Origin: Streptomyces sp. NBC_01717 | GTDB lineage: Bacteria; Actinomycetota; Actinomycetes; Streptomycetales; Streptomycetaceae | Length of the DNA stretch: 64,000 bases | Reading direction: 5' to 3' | NCBI RefSeq assembly: GCF_036248255.1 | Contig: NZ_CP109178.1 | Coordinates: forward strand, 5,332,001 to 5,396,000 | In this document: positions 9,094 to 17,554 of the stretch, piece by piece | Position numbering within the stretch: the stretch's first letter is position 1 | Layout of the letters: each line of letters starts with the position of its first letter | The notes under the pieces: generated by a model | The model's database searches: none | What the model was told of the DNA's origin: nothing | Seen by the model: only the letters and a program-made list of their open reading frames with translations | Translations under genes and position numbers: made by a program

Positions 9094-9262
9094 CTCCGCA
9101 GGCGCGTGTTCGGTGTGGCCGGACACGCGGCTGCGGCGGTGGTGTGTGCGCCGGTCATCGGGTGAGGGCGGCCCGCAGCGCCGCCGGCGGCGCTCCGCCG
9201 AGCGGCCGTGACGGCCCGCTGACGGTCCCGCTCGCCTCGGCGGGGGCTCGGCCGGACACCGT
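9094..9262. other. Intergenic gap with GC-rich palindrome
   Basis: The gap between two convergent genes holds a 16-bp perfect palindrome (gcgccgccggcggcgc at 9178-9193) and other GC-rich short repeats that may act as a weak terminator. Nothing else is recognisable. Confidence 0.3.
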
Positions 9263-10015
9263 CTACACGAGTGGCCCGGCTTGATCGGAGGCGTCACCGA
9301 ACTCGTGGACCGCGCTGGCGACGATCTTCTCCAGGTGTGCGTGGTGGGCGCCGCGCCAGTACACCCGACCGCACTCCACGCACTGCGCGAAGACGTCGTA
9401 CGACCGCTGCGTGCCGTGCTCCAGCTGCCCGCTGACGGAGTCCTTGTCGGCCTCGGCGAGCTGCCCGTTGCATGCGGTGCACCGGCTCCACGGCGCCAGC
9501 ACCGGTGCGAACCGTTCGAGTACGTCCCGTAGCTGGTCGTCCGGCCGGTCGCTGTAGATGTACGCACCCGCCCAGATCTCCCGGCGCCGCAGCAGACCCC
9601 GGTCGCGCGAGAGCAGCACCCGTTGCTCCCTCGCCGACAGCGCGGCCAGTGCGGGATCGCCGATGTCCGCGCTCTCGTACGCGGCGTCGACGCCCAGCAG
9701 CCGCAGCCGCCGGGCGAGCGTGCCGAGGTGGACGTCGAGGAGGAAGCGCAGTGGCGCGCCTTCGATGCGCTGGGGGCGTGCCACCGCGCGCACCTCCACG
9801 AGTTCGCCCGCGCCCGGGATGTGCGAGGCCGGGACGGGGCGGCCGTCGACGAGCAGTTGGCCCGCCTCGGTGAGCGGGACCCCGAGCGACTCCACGACAT
9901 GGCCCAGCGTCGAGGCGCCGTCGGTGATCACGGCCGTGCGCCCGTTGCGGCGCTCGTGCGCGACGAAGAGTCGCAGTTCGGGGTCGACCTCGAGGTGGAT
10001 CTCCGGTCCGTTCAC
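9263..10015 (-). CDS. Mut7-C RNase domain protein with N-terminal ubiquitin-like domain
   Basis: About 250 residues. The first ~85 residues (IHLEVDPELRLFV..GVPLTEAGQLLVDGRPV..GELVEVRAV) match the ubiquitin-fold domain often found before Mut7-C. The rest is the Mut7-C (former DUF82) nuclease-like domain: FLLDVHLGTLARRLRLLGVDAAY, LSRDRGLLRR, then a zinc ribbon CTAC..CVECGRVYWRGAHH. RNase activity is known for related PIN-like folds but not shown for this family in general. The GTG at 10015 starts exactly where homology-like sequence begins; the longer open frame adds an unlikely proline-rich leader. Confidence 0.82.
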   Translation of the reverse strand: MNGPEIHLEVDPELRLFVAHERRNGRTAVITDGASTLGHVVESLGVPLTEAGQLLVDGRPVPASHIPGAGELVEVRAVARPQRIEGAPLRFLLDVHLGTLARRLRLLGVDAAYESADIGDPALAALSAREQRVLLSRDRGLLRRREIWAGAYIYSDRPDDQLRDVLERFAPVLAPWSRCTACNGQLAEADKDSVSGQLEHGTQRSYDVFAQCVECGRVYWRGAHHAHLEKIVASAVHEFGDASDQAGPLV

Positions 10016-10229
10016 GTCGCCAGGATGCCATTGAGTGGTCCGCGGCAGCCAGGGGATTCGTGGGGGGAGAGGTGGTGGCTCGGGCGCGGAACGCGGCAGG
10101 GCGTCCGGGTAGGTCTGCAGGGTATTCAGTTGTATTAGGCAGAAGCTGTGCATTGCAGCTTGATTGCCCGGGCAGGGCCCGCCCGGCAGAGCGTTTTCGG
10201 GCCCCGCGCGACCCACCTACAGTTCTGCC

Positions 10230-10673
10230 ATGAAAATTCTCGATCTCGAGCCCGGCGATGCCCGGCTGGCCGACGACCTGCTTCCTGTCCTGCGTGAACT
10301 GCGTCCGCATCTGACGGAGGACCTCTTCCGAGAGGTGTACGGGAAGGGACACGCGCAGGGGCTCCGTTTCACCGCCTGCTACGACGACGACGGCGTATGC
10401 GTGGGCGCAGCCGGATGGCGCGTCGTCGACAACACCAGCCAGATCCGCAAGCTGTACGTCGACGATCTGGTCACCGCGGAGCACGCCCGCTCCACCGGCG
10501 TCGGCAGCCGGCTCCTTGGCTATCTGGAGCAGCGCGCCCAGGAGTCGGGATGCCTGGAGTTCAGTCTCGACTCGGGGACCCACCGCACGGATGCCCACCG
10601 CTTCTATCTGCGGGAGCGGCTGGCCATCGTCGCCTTCAGCTTCACCAAGCGGCTGGTCCGGGACCGGGGCTGA
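10230..10673 (+). CDS. GNAT-family N-acetyltransferase
   Basis: A 147-residue acetyl-CoA-dependent acyltransferase with unknown acceptor. The core beta4-alpha3 signature is IRKLYVDDLVTAEHARSTGVGSRLLGYLEQRAQESG, with the pyrophosphate loop R-S-T-G-V-G-S, followed by LEFSLDSGTHRTDAHRFYLRERLAIVAFSF. ATG 10230 is the first start after the divergent Mut7-C gene. The gene ends 13 bases before the convergent GNAT gene. Confidence 0.85.
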   Translation: MKILDLEPGDARLADDLLPVLRELRPHLTEDLFREVYGKGHAQGLRFTACYDDDGVCVGAAGWRVVDNTSQIRKLYVDDLVTAEHARSTGVGSRLLGYLEQRAQESGCLEFSLDSGTHRTDAHRFYLRERLAIVAFSFTKRLVRDRG

Positions 10674-10686
10674 GCTCCGCGCTGAG

Positions 10687-11238
10687 CTACGGGGCGGCCT
10701 CCGGGGCGAGTTCCAGCCGCCAGTTGTTCGTCAGCAGCACATGGCCGGGCGGGTACTCGAAGTCGCACATGCCGATCAGGGTGAAGCCCGCCTTGCGGCA
10801 CACCGCGTTCGACGCGGCGTTGTCCACGGACGGGTATGCGTGCAGATGGCGGTGCTTGTGCTCGGCCCGGGCCTGCTCGGCGACAGCCATGGCCGCGGTC
10901 GCCGCGATGCCCCGCCCCTGGTATCCCGGGAGGACGGCCCACCCCGTCTCGTACACCTCCTGCCCTCGCCAGGTCCGCTCCCAGAACCCGATGGTCCCCA
11001 CGGCCTCGTCCCCATCGCCGTCGGTCAGGGCGATCCGGTACATCCTGCCGAGGCCCGTCCGGTCCTCGCTCAGCGCGACATAGCGGTCATGGCGCGCCAT
11101 GAGCTGCTCCTCGGACTCGGGGCCGCCCAGGTGGTCCATCAGCTCCGGCGCGTTGGCGCGGCGGAGCAGCTCCAGGTCGCCGTCCGACCAGGGCGCGATC
11201 CGCACGACGGGCGCCGGCGATGACGAGGTGCGTTCCAT
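10687..11238 (-). CDS. GNAT-family N-acetyltransferase
   Basis: A 183-residue GNAT of the Rim-like subgroup that acetylates protein N-termini or small amines. It has GTIGFWERTWRGQEVYETGWAVLPGYQGRGIAATAAMAVAE, with the acetyl-CoA loop QGRGIA, and YPSVDNAASNAVCRKAGFTLIG, the usual second signature. ATG 11238 (MERTSSS) is preferred over an upstream start at 11268 because homology-like sequence begins soon after. It is convergent with another GNAT gene; the two do not look like recent duplicates. Confidence 0.85.
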   Translation of the reverse strand: MERTSSSPAPVVRIAPWSDGDLELLRRANAPELMDHLGGPESEEQLMARHDRYVALSEDRTGLGRMYRIALTDGDGDEAVGTIGFWERTWRGQEVYETGWAVLPGYQGRGIAATAAMAVAEQARAEHKHRHLHAYPSVDNAASNAVCRKAGFTLIGMCDFEYPPGHVLLTNNWRLELAPEAAP

Positions 11239-11284
11239 ACCGAAGACAGTAGGCCGCACCAGTGACAACCACCGGCACCGACCG

Positions 11285-12091
11285 TCAACGGGTGGCGAGT
11301 GCCGTCGGTGGGGCGCCGATCGTCGACGTGAAGTCCCTGGTCAGGTGCGCCTGGTCGCTGTAGCCGAGGTCCGCGGCCAGCTCCGCCCAGTCCACTTCGG
11401 GGTCCGACTCGGCGCGTTCCAGCGCCTCGTGGATGCGGTAGCGGAGGATCACCCACTTGGGGCCGACGCCCACGTACGTGGCGAAGAGCCGTTGCAGCGA
11501 GCGTGCCGACAGCCCTTCGGTCCGGGCGAGTTCGTCGACCCGGCGCATCGAGCGGTCGGTGCGGACCCGCTCGACCAGGGCCATCGCGCGCTCGGCCTGC
11601 GGGTCCGGTTCCGGGGCGAGTGCCAGCAGGTACGCGTCCAGCGCGGCGACCCGCGCGTCCTCCTGGGCCGGGTCCAGCACGGCCGCCACAGGGGCGGGTA
11701 CGGCGAGGACTTCGTGGGCCAGGAGCCGTCGGCCCGTCCACTCCGACACGGGGCGGCCCGGTGCGAACGGCCGGAAGCCGCCCGGCCGGAACTTCACCGC
11801 GCACACCCGTCCCCGGCCCTCCAGCTTCTGGGCGAAGAGTTCGAGTCCGATGCCCGCGACCTCCGCGAAGGCGGCCTCGCCGCTGCTCTCGTGGCGCTGG
11901 AAGACCAGGTTCACCGACGGGTGCGGCACCACGTGCGAGGTGTACGGCTCCGGCAGGTCCCAGTCGATCAGCCAGTAGAACGCCACCTGCGCCCGTAGTC
12001 CGGGTGCGGGCTCACGCCGGCGGAAGTGCACATGCGAGAAGAGTTCGCGGGCGTCGACGATGCCCCGGGTGTCGCGTCGAGGAGCAGACAT
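11285..12091 (-). CDS. AraC-family transcriptional regulator
   Basis: A 268-residue DNA-binding regulator. The N-terminal half (FRRREPAPGLRAQVAFYWLIDWDLPEPYTSHVVPHPSVNLVF and KFRPGGFRPF) is the DUF6597-type sensing domain. The C-terminal 95 residues form the two helix-turn-helix motifs: RSLQRLFATYVGVGPKWVILRYRIHEAL and ELAADLGYSDQAHLTRDFTSTIG. The effector is unknown. It diverges from the TIGR03086 gene at 12180 with an 88-bp gap that holds a short inverted repeat, so it may control that gene and itself. Confidence 0.88.
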   Translation of the reverse strand: MSAPRRDTRGIVDARELFSHVHFRRREPAPGLRAQVAFYWLIDWDLPEPYTSHVVPHPSVNLVFQRHESSGEAAFAEVAGIGLELFAQKLEGRGRVCAVKFRPGGFRPFAPGRPVSEWTGRRLLAHEVLAVPAPVAAVLDPAQEDARVAALDAYLLALAPEPDPQAERAMALVERVRTDRSMRRVDELARTEGLSARSLQRLFATYVGVGPKWVILRYRIHEALERAESDPEVDWAELAADLGYSDQAHLTRDFTSTIGAPPTALATR

Positions 12092-12112
12092 GAAAGCGAT
12101 CCTATGGCGAAC

Positions 12113-12124
12113 ATACGTTCGTAT
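12113..12124. promoter_or_regulatory. Inverted repeat between AraC gene and TIGR03086 gene
   Basis: ATACG-TT-CGTAT is a perfect 5-2-5 inverted repeat, and the overlapping GAAC-ATAC-GTTC is another. It lies near the middle of the 88-bp divergent gap and is a plausible operator for the adjacent regulator, though AraC proteins more often bind direct repeats. Confidence 0.35.
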
Positions 12125-12179
12125 CGGTGGTGTCGCGTTTATTCAAGACACGGGCCGCCGCCGGGCGGACGGTCGCAGC

Positions 12180-12752
12180 ATGAAGAAAATCAGTGAACTG
12201 CTGGCTGCGGCCGCCGACAGCGCTGCTCCCGTCGTGCGCGGCATCGACGACGGTCGACTGGGTGACCCCACGCCGTGCACGGAGTACGACGTGCGGGCCC
12301 TGATCGACCACCTCTTCCAAGTGGTCGTCAACTTCCAGGCCCTGGCGGCCAGAGAGGAGCCGGACTTCGGTGCGAAGCCGACCGCGGTCACCGGGGACTG
12401 GCGGGGCCGCTTCGGCGAGGAGACGGCCAAGCTGGTGGCGGCGTGGGACGCGCCGGGTGCGGACGAGGGGACCGCGGGTTCCATGGGGTTCCCCGCCAGA
12501 ACCGTCGCGCGGATGGTGCTGGGCGACCTGACCGTGCACGCGTGGGACCTGGCACGGGCCACCGGTCAGGAATTCGTCCCCGACGAGGCGGTGGTGGGCG
12601 AACTCGGTCCCGGGCTCGCCGAGATGGCTCCGAATGCGCGGAAGGCCAAGGTGTTCGGTGAGCCCTTCCCCGTGCCGGACGGTGCTAGCCCCTTCGAGCG
12701 GATGCTGGCTGTGACCGGCCGCGACCCGGGCTGGCAACCGCCTCGGGCGTGA
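12180..12752 (+). CDS. TIGR03086 family protein (DinB/mycothiol maleylpyruvate isomerase-like)
   Basis: A 190-residue actinobacterial protein related to the DinB-like four-helix metal-binding fold used by mycothiol-dependent enzymes. Diagnostic phrases are DPTPCTEYDVRALIDHLFQVVVNF with a conserved His, and VARMVLGDLTVHAWDLARATGQEF with the HAWDLARATG block of the family. The activity of this subgroup is not established. ATG 12180 begins MKKISELLAA. Its last 68 bases overlap antisense with the 3' end of the collagen-like gene. Confidence 0.85.
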   Translation: MKKISELLAAAADSAAPVVRGIDDGRLGDPTPCTEYDVRALIDHLFQVVVNFQALAAREEPDFGAKPTAVTGDWRGRFGEETAKLVAAWDAPGADEGTAGSMGFPARTVARMVLGDLTVHAWDLARATGQEFVPDEAVVGELGPGLAEMAPNARKAKVFGEPFPVPDGASPFERMLAVTGRDPGWQPPRA

Positions 12753-13047
12753 GCCCCGGGGCTCCCGAGACGCCGGTGGCTCCCGAGGCGCCCCTGACTC
12801 CCGTGGCCCCCGTGGCCGGAATCGTCCCTCCTGAGGTGCCGTAGATCCCCTCCAGCCTCGCGTGCGCCCCGTCGACGATCTCCTCGGCGGACGCGACCAT
12901 CCCGCGCTCGGAGAGGCGCGCCGCCTGATGGGTGTACGGGGACGGCGGCGCCGGATGCCGGCGCCGCCACCACGTCTCGCACCCTGCGTAGATCCCCACG
13001 GCGAAGACCAGGACCGGGATGGACAGGGGCAGCAGAATGTCGCCCAC
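12685..13047 (-). CDS. Small membrane protein with collagen-like repeats
   Basis: About 120 residues, unrecognised. GTG 13047 follows a strong GAGGAGG with 7-base spacing. The product starts with one membrane segment (LPLSIPVLVFAVGIYAGCE), then WWRRRHPAPPSPYTHQAARLSERG and a short helical stretch. The tail has Gly-X-Y triplets (GATGVRGASGATGVSGAPG), a collagen-like run of roughly seven triplets, and a basic end. It could be a membrane-anchored fibrous tail. The final 68 bases run antisense through the end of the TIGR03086 gene, which lowers certainty about its exact C-terminus. Confidence 0.55.
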   Translation of the reverse strand: MGDILLPLSIPVLVFAVGIYAGCETWWRRRHPAPPSPYTHQAARLSERGMVASAEEIVDGAHARLEGIYGTSGGTIPATGATGVRGASGATGVSGAPGLTPEAVASPGRGRSQPASARRG

Positions 13048-13187
13048 GAGCAGGCCTCCTCGATGTCGATGCCTCGCACACCGACCGCACCGGCGTATCG
13101 GCTGTATGGGGTACATCGGCAGGGCCGGCAGGTCTGCTGAAGATCATTCTTCGGCCAATGAATGGCGGAATATGGGCGTATGGCGGC

Positions 13188-14297
13188 TTACGAGTCCAAG
13201 GCCCACAGGTGCACGGCGTCCCCGCTCCCGGACACCGTGTACCAGGTGCCGTCGCCGAGAGCCGTCGGAGTGCCGGAGACCGGGAAGGGGTACGCGACCT
13301 GACCGGCCGGGCGCATCCCCGTCGCGTCCAGCAGCCAGTGCCGCACCGGCCCGCACTCCTCGTCCTGATCCGTACTGGAGATGGCCGTCTCCTTGTCCAC
13401 GAACCCGCACTCGTAGTCCCACATCACATCGTCGGCGTCGAAGTCGTCCGGGTCCGCGTCGGGGTGACGCGGGACGGCGTCCGCGGCCTCGATCTCGGCC
13501 ACCACCGCACCGTCCGAGACCCGGTGCAGAGCCAGCGAGTCCAGATCGTGAGCCACTGTCAGGAAGTGCTCGCCCGTGGGGCTCACGGAGGTCAGGATCC
13601 GCTCCTCCTCGCCGAAGTGCTCCACGGACAGCTCCGTCCCGTCCCACCGCCCCCACAGCAGCGGCGCCCCGTCCTGGCCCTCGCCGACGCTCAGCCCCAT
13701 CTGCGCCGGATCGGGATGCGGTACGTGCTCCGAGCCCGCCGCCACGGTCTCCGCGTCCGCCCGCCCCAGCACCCGCCCGTCGGCGGCATCGATGACCAGC
13801 CACTCGTCGAGTGCCTCCGGATCCGGCCCGGCCGTCGCCACGGGGCCGCGGACGTGGGCCCACACGAGCGACCCGTCCGCCGAGAACACCGCCGAGCCGC
13901 TGTCCGCGTACAGGTGTGACCGGCTGTCCGCGTACTCGTCGAACGACTCGTGCAGGATGCGGCAACCGCCCTCCCAGCAACCGTGCCGAACCTCCCAGCG
14001 CACCGCCCCCGCCGGATCCACGGCGCGTACCGAATGCACCCCCGCGAAGACCGCGAGATCCCCGCCCGGCGCCACCGTGAACGTACCGAAGCGACGCGGC
14101 CAGGGGGCCGGGAAGCGGGTCTGCGGGGCGGACGGGTCGTCCAGGTCGACGGCGACCGCCTCGAAATCGCCGCGCTGAATCAGCAGACGGCGATCCGGCC
14201 ACCGCAGGACGGACGGCGCGTACGCGGCGTCACGATCCCGGTCCAGGGGTGCGGTGAGCGTGGCGACAAGGCGAGCGGATGCGGCACTGGTGGTCAT
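13188..14297 (-). CDS. Beta-propeller-like hypothetical protein
   Basis: A 369-residue cytoplasmic protein with no signal peptide. It is built of repeated beta-strand units with Asp/Gly turns such as FGTFTVAPGGDLAVFAGVHSVRAVDPAGAVRWEV, SAVFSADGSLVWAHV, EWLVIDAADGRVLG and WLLDATGMRPAGQVAYPF, the rhythm of WD40/PQQ-type propellers. Two cysteines lie close together (HGCWEGGCRILHE). The start is ATG 14297 with GGGAGGGG just upstream; an upstream ATG at 14333 lacks a good site. Its partner and function are unknown; it stands alone. Confidence 0.72.
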   Translation of the reverse strand: MTTSAASARLVATLTAPLDRDRDAAYAPSVLRWPDRRLLIQRGDFEAVAVDLDDPSAPQTRFPAPWPRRFGTFTVAPGGDLAVFAGVHSVRAVDPAGAVRWEVRHGCWEGGCRILHESFDEYADSRSHLYADSGSAVFSADGSLVWAHVRGPVATAGPDPEALDEWLVIDAADGRVLGRADAETVAAGSEHVPHPDPAQMGLSVGEGQDGAPLLWGRWDGTELSVEHFGEEERILTSVSPTGEHFLTVAHDLDSLALHRVSDGAVVAEIEAADAVPRHPDADPDDFDADDVMWDYECGFVDKETAISSTDQDEECGPVRHWLLDATGMRPAGQVAYPFPVSGTPTALGDGTWYTVSGSGDAVHLWALDS

Positions 14298-14389
14298 GGG
14301 TCCCCTCCCGAACGTGCAGCGTGCAGCGTGCACGAGAACAGGGGAGAACCGTAGAGCCCCGGGGTGACAGCCGCGCTACGGGGTGGCGT

Positions 14390-14510
14390 CGGAACCGGCT
14401 CAGGACCAGGTCAGGACGGGACCGGGACGAGGGCAGGGCACGTCCGCGGCAGGACCGGGACCAGGCCGGCGCACGCCCAGGGCCGGATCAGGATCGGCTC
14501 AGGGCCACAC
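14390..14510. repeat. Imperfect GGAC/CAGG repeat tract
   Basis: Between the start of the propeller gene and the end of the next minus-strand gene, the words caggaccagg, gggaccgggac, caggaccggg and ggatcaggatcggctcagg recur in a purine-biased tract. No perfect unit repeats, and no gene or hairpin terminator is convincing here. Confidence 0.4.
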
Positions 14511-14930
14511 CAAGCAGTACGCCTGGTGCCCCGCGTCATGCAGACGATGGCTGAAATCCTGCCACTCGTGGAGCAGCTGGTAGACGTTGAACGCGTCACG
14601 CGGGCCGCCGCGGTCCGGGACCGTGGACCAGATGAAGGCCGCAGCGCCGACCGACTCCTCGCCGACGTCGCGCAGCGGGTCGACGACCGTCATCGGAAGC
14701 TTGACCACCGCGTAGTCGGGGTGCAGGACGACCAGTTCCAGCGGGGGGACCTTGTGCAGGGGTATGCCCTGGATGCCGGTGAGCACCATGGCCGCGACCG
14801 TCTCCGGCTTGATCTTGCTGAACATGCCGCCCATGCCCAGCTCGTCACCGCCGAGTTCCTCGGGACGCATCGAAATGGGCACGCGTGCGGCAGTGGCCCC
14901 GTCGGGGGCCCCGAAATATTTGTAAGTCAC
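14499..14930 (-). CDS. Conserved hypothetical protein
   Basis: A 143-residue soluble protein that I cannot assign to a family. It begins VTYKYFGAPDGATAARVPISMRPEELGGDELGM and contains GIPLHKVPPLELVVLHPDYAVVKLPMTVVDPLRDVGEES and FNVYQLLHEWQDFSHRLHDAGHQAYCLVW. It has no signal peptide or membrane segment. GTG 14930 follows a G-rich GGGTGGGG. High GC3 and sharply defined ends support it as a real gene. It diverges from hemL across about 440 bp; the C-terminal histidine-rich phrase might bind metal, which is speculative. Confidence 0.7.
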   Translation of the reverse strand: MTYKYFGAPDGATAARVPISMRPEELGGDELGMGGMFSKIKPETVAAMVLTGIQGIPLHKVPPLELVVLHPDYAVVKLPMTVVDPLRDVGEESVGAAAFIWSTVPDRGGPRDAFNVYQLLHEWQDFSHRLHDAGHQAYCLVWP

Positions 14931-15367
14931 CCCCACCCGACCACCACTCCTGCTCCCGGCCTGTGCACTGCCGGCCTGATGTATGCCCTGCTTGCGCTCA
15001 GCCTCACGCCGGTGCCGACCTCGCCGGGCAGGCTCGGGCCCCAGGTCGTCGGTCCCTTCGCCCACTCCGCCACCGCGATGCATATCTCATCCACCCGACT
15101 ACTACTTAGGAGACACAGCCCCCGCCGCGCAACCCGATCATCGTGTCAGTGACCTCCCCCACGGGCGTGGTGTGAAACACCCGTCCGCAAGACCGTCGGT
15201 GGCTCTGACACCATGGCTTGTGTGAGCTTTCCCTATGACGCCCCAGTTTCGCAGACGAGAGAGGGCTGACGCCCTTTCGTCATACGAGGAGATCACGCTT
15301 CCTGCTCATTGGCGGCCGGATTTCCGGCCCGGCCCCCCGACCTCCCGAATCGCAGATCAGGACCAAA
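14931..15367. other. Long intergenic region upstream of hemL
   Basis: This 437-bp gap between divergent genes holds no convincing long gene. It contains a separate GTG-initiated 15-codon reading frame (15222-15269) whose first 12 codons echo the hemL start, listed separately. The remainder shows no clear terminator, RNA gene or riboswitch, and I could not place a sigma70 promoter with confidence. Confidence 0.5.
15222..15257 (+). repeat. Degenerate second copy of the hemL 5' end
   Basis: These 36 bases align gap-free with 15368-15403, the first 12 codons of hemL. Both begin with GTG and the last 18 bases (gccccagtttcgcagacg) are identical. Translated, it reads [12 protein letters not shown] against [12 protein letters not shown], then departs to REG and a stop. 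The offset is 146 bp. It may be an old hemL start left behind by a partial duplication or insertion, or a translated upstream frame. Confidence 0.75.
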
Positions 15368-16675
15368 GTGCCGTATTCATACGAAGCCCCAGTTTCGCAG
15401 ACGCTTTTCGACCGGGCGTCCCTCGTGACGCCCGGCGGCGTGAACTCTCCCGTACGTGCCTTCCGGGCCGTGGGCGGTACGCCCCGCTTCATGGTGTCCG
15501 GTGCCGGTCCGTACCTCACCGACGCCGACGGGCGTGAGTATGTCGACCTCGTGTGCTCGTGGGGGCCGATGATCCTCGGCCATTCCCACCCCGAGGTCAT
15601 CGCCGCAGTCCAGGAGGCTGTCGCCCGCGGCACCTCGTTCGGTACGCCCGGTGAGGGCGAGGTCGCGCTCGCCGAGGAGATCGTGGCCCGGATCGAGCCC
15701 GTGGAGCAGGTACGGCTGGTGTCGTCCGGCACCGAGGCGACCATGTCCGCGATCCGGCTGGCGCGGGGGTTCACCGGCCGTGCGAAGGTCGTGAAGTTCG
15801 CCGGCTGCTACCACGGGCACGTGGACGCGCTGCTCGCCGCCGCCGGGTCCGGGGTCGCGACCTTCGGTCTTCCGGATACCCCCGGGGTCACGGGCGCGCA
15901 GGCCGGCGACACGATCGTGCTGCCGTACAACGACCTGGAGGCCGTGCGGACCGCCTTCGCCGCGCACCCCGGCGAGATCGCCTGTGTGATCACCGAGGCG
16001 TCGCCGGGCAACATGGGCGTAGTGCCGCCGCTGGACGGCTTCAACGCCGGGCTCAAGGAGATCTGCGCCGCCAACGGTGCGCTGTACATCTCCGACGAGG
16101 TCATGACCGGATTCCGTACCTCGAAGGCCGGCTGGTTCGGCGTCGACGGGGTGCGGCCCGACCTGATGACCTTCGGCAAGGTCATGGGCGGCGGCTTCCC
16201 GGCCGCGGCCTTCGGCGGGCGCGCCGATGTGATGGCGCACCTCGCCCCCGTCGGCCCCGTCTACCAGGCGGGCACCCTCTCCGGTAACCCGGTCGCCACC
16301 GCCGCCGGGCTCGCCCAGCTGCGGCTGCTCGACGACGCGGCGTACGCGAAGGTCGACGCGGTCTCCGCGGAGATCCAGGCCCTGGTGAGCGAGGCGTTCA
16401 CCAAGGAGGGCGTGGCGCACACGGTGTCCGCGGCCAGCAACATGTTCTCCGTGTTCTTCACGGACCAGCCGGTGCGGAACTACGAGGACGCCAAGAAGCA
16501 GGAAGCCTTCCGCTTCACCGCCTTCTTCCACTCGATGCTGGCGCAGGGCGTCTATCTGCCGCCGTCCGCGTTCGAGTCCTGGTTCGTCTCCACCGCCCAC
16601 GACACGCAGGCCGTCGAGCGGATCGCCGCCGCGCTGCCGGCCGCCGCCCGCGCCGCATCGGAGGCCACCGCATGA
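15368..16675 (+). CDS. hemL: Glutamate-1-semialdehyde 2,1-aminomutase
   Basis: PLP enzyme that turns glutamate-1-semialdehyde into 5-aminolevulinate in the C5 route to heme and corrinoids. The 435-residue product has [32 protein letters not shown], the PLP-contacting [30 protein letters not shown] with the Asp that binds the pyridine nitrogen, and [17 protein letters not shown] with the Schiff-base Lys. GTG 15368 gives a normal N-terminus. An ATGA overlap couples it to the phosphatase gene, and cytochrome c genes follow, so heme supply and use are neighbours. The upstream copy of its first codons is odd. Confidence 0.96.
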   Translation: MPYSYEAPVSQTLFDRASLVTPGGVNSPVRAFRAVGGTPRFMVSGAGPYLTDADGREYVDLVCSWGPMILGHSHPEVIAAVQEAVARGTSFGTPGEGEVALAEEIVARIEPVEQVRLVSSGTEATMSAIRLARGFTGRAKVVKFAGCYHGHVDALLAAAGSGVATFGLPDTPGVTGAQAGDTIVLPYNDLEAVRTAFAAHPGEIACVITEASPGNMGVVPPLDGFNAGLKEICAANGALYISDEVMTGFRTSKAGWFGVDGVRPDLMTFGKVMGGGFPAAAFGGRADVMAHLAPVGPVYQAGTLSGNPVATAAGLAQLRLLDDAAYAKVDAVSAEIQALVSEAFTKEGVAHTVSAASNMFSVFFTDQPVRNYEDAKKQEAFRFTAFFHSMLAQGVYLPPSAFESWFVSTAHDTQAVERIAAALPAAARAASEATA

Positions 16676-17358
16676 GCCCGGCCGACAAGGGCATCACCGT
16701 CGTCCATCTGATGCGTCACGGGGAGGTGCACAACCCCGAGGGTGTGCTCTACGGACGGCGCCCCGGCTACCACCTCTCCGAACTCGGCCGGCAGATGGCC
16801 GACCGGGTGGCCGAGCACCTGGAGAAGCGCGACATCACCCATGTCGTCGCCTCCCCGCTGGAGCGCGCCCAGGAGACGGCGACACCGATCGCCAAGACGC
16901 ACGGCATCGACCTGGCCACGGACGAGCGGCTGATCGAGGCGGCCAACGTCTTCGAGGGCAAGACCTTCGGGGTCGGCGACGGTGCGCTGCGCAAGCCGGA
17001 CAACTGGAAGCACCTCACCAACCCGTTCCGCCCGTCCTGGGGCGAGCCGTACATCGAGCAGGTCGTACGGATGATGGGCGCCCTCGACGCCGCGCGCGAC
17101 GCGGCCCGCGGGCACGAGGCGGTCTGCGTCAGCCATCAGCTGCCGATCTGGATCGTCCGGAGCTTCGTCGAGCGGCGGCGGCTCTGGCACGACCCGCGCA
17201 AGCGGCAGTGCACGCTCGCCTCGCTGACCACCTTCACGTACCAGGGCGACAAGATCGTCTCAGTCGGCTACACCGAGCCGGCCCGCGATCTGGTGCCTGC
17301 GCATCTGCTGGCCGGTGCCAAGCCGGTGAAGGGGAAGTCCAAGGCGTTCGGAGCCTAG
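16672..17358 (+). CDS. Histidine phosphatase family protein
   Basis: A 228-residue phosphoglycerate-mutase-like phosphatase. The catalytic motif [14 protein letters not shown] gives the phosphorylated His, [14 protein letters not shown] supplies the conserved Arg/Glu region, and [14 protein letters not shown] carries the second active-site His. The substrate is unknown. It overlaps the hemL stop by four bases (ATGA) and must be co-translated. Its place between hemL and the cytochrome c genes is suggestive, but no heme-related role is shown. Confidence 0.88.
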   Translation: MSPADKGITVVHLMRHGEVHNPEGVLYGRRPGYHLSELGRQMADRVAEHLEKRDITHVVASPLERAQETATPIAKTHGIDLATDERLIEAANVFEGKTFGVGDGALRKPDNWKHLTNPFRPSWGEPYIEQVVRMMGALDAARDAARGHEAVCVSHQLPIWIVRSFVERRRLWHDPRKRQCTLASLTTFTYQGDKIVSVGYTEPARDLVPAHLLAGAKPVKGKSKAFGA

Positions 17359-17379
17359 ATCCTTCCCTCTGCCAACTCT

Positions 17380-17412
17380 GCGGGCCCCGCCGATCCGTCG
17401 GCCGGGGCCCGC
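17380..17412 (+). terminator. Hairpin after hemL-phosphatase operon
   Basis: A perfect 10-bp stem (gcgggccccg at 17380-17389 with cggggcccgc at 17403-17412) lies 21 bases past the phosphatase stop, separating this operon from the lipoprotein gene. Confidence 0.65.
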
Positions 17413-17554
17413 GCCGCGTCCGGCCGGCGTCGGGTGGGGGCGGGTCTCGACGGGAGTCATGTGCCGATCGGCGGAACCACCGTGCTGTTCAACCCATCTA
17501 AGCCTTCGCCAGTTTGTATGGAGTTGGGCCAAAACGACCGCAGATGGGGATGCC

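Noticed and set aside
9178..9193. Perfect palindrome gcgccgccggcggcgc
   Set aside because: Very GC-rich self-complementary words are expected by chance in this genome, and no gene needs it; listed only as a weak terminator possibility.
15235..15537. A 100-codon frame overlapping the hemL start
   Set aside because: It overlaps the well-supported hemL frame and begins inside the duplicated start segment without a ribosome site.
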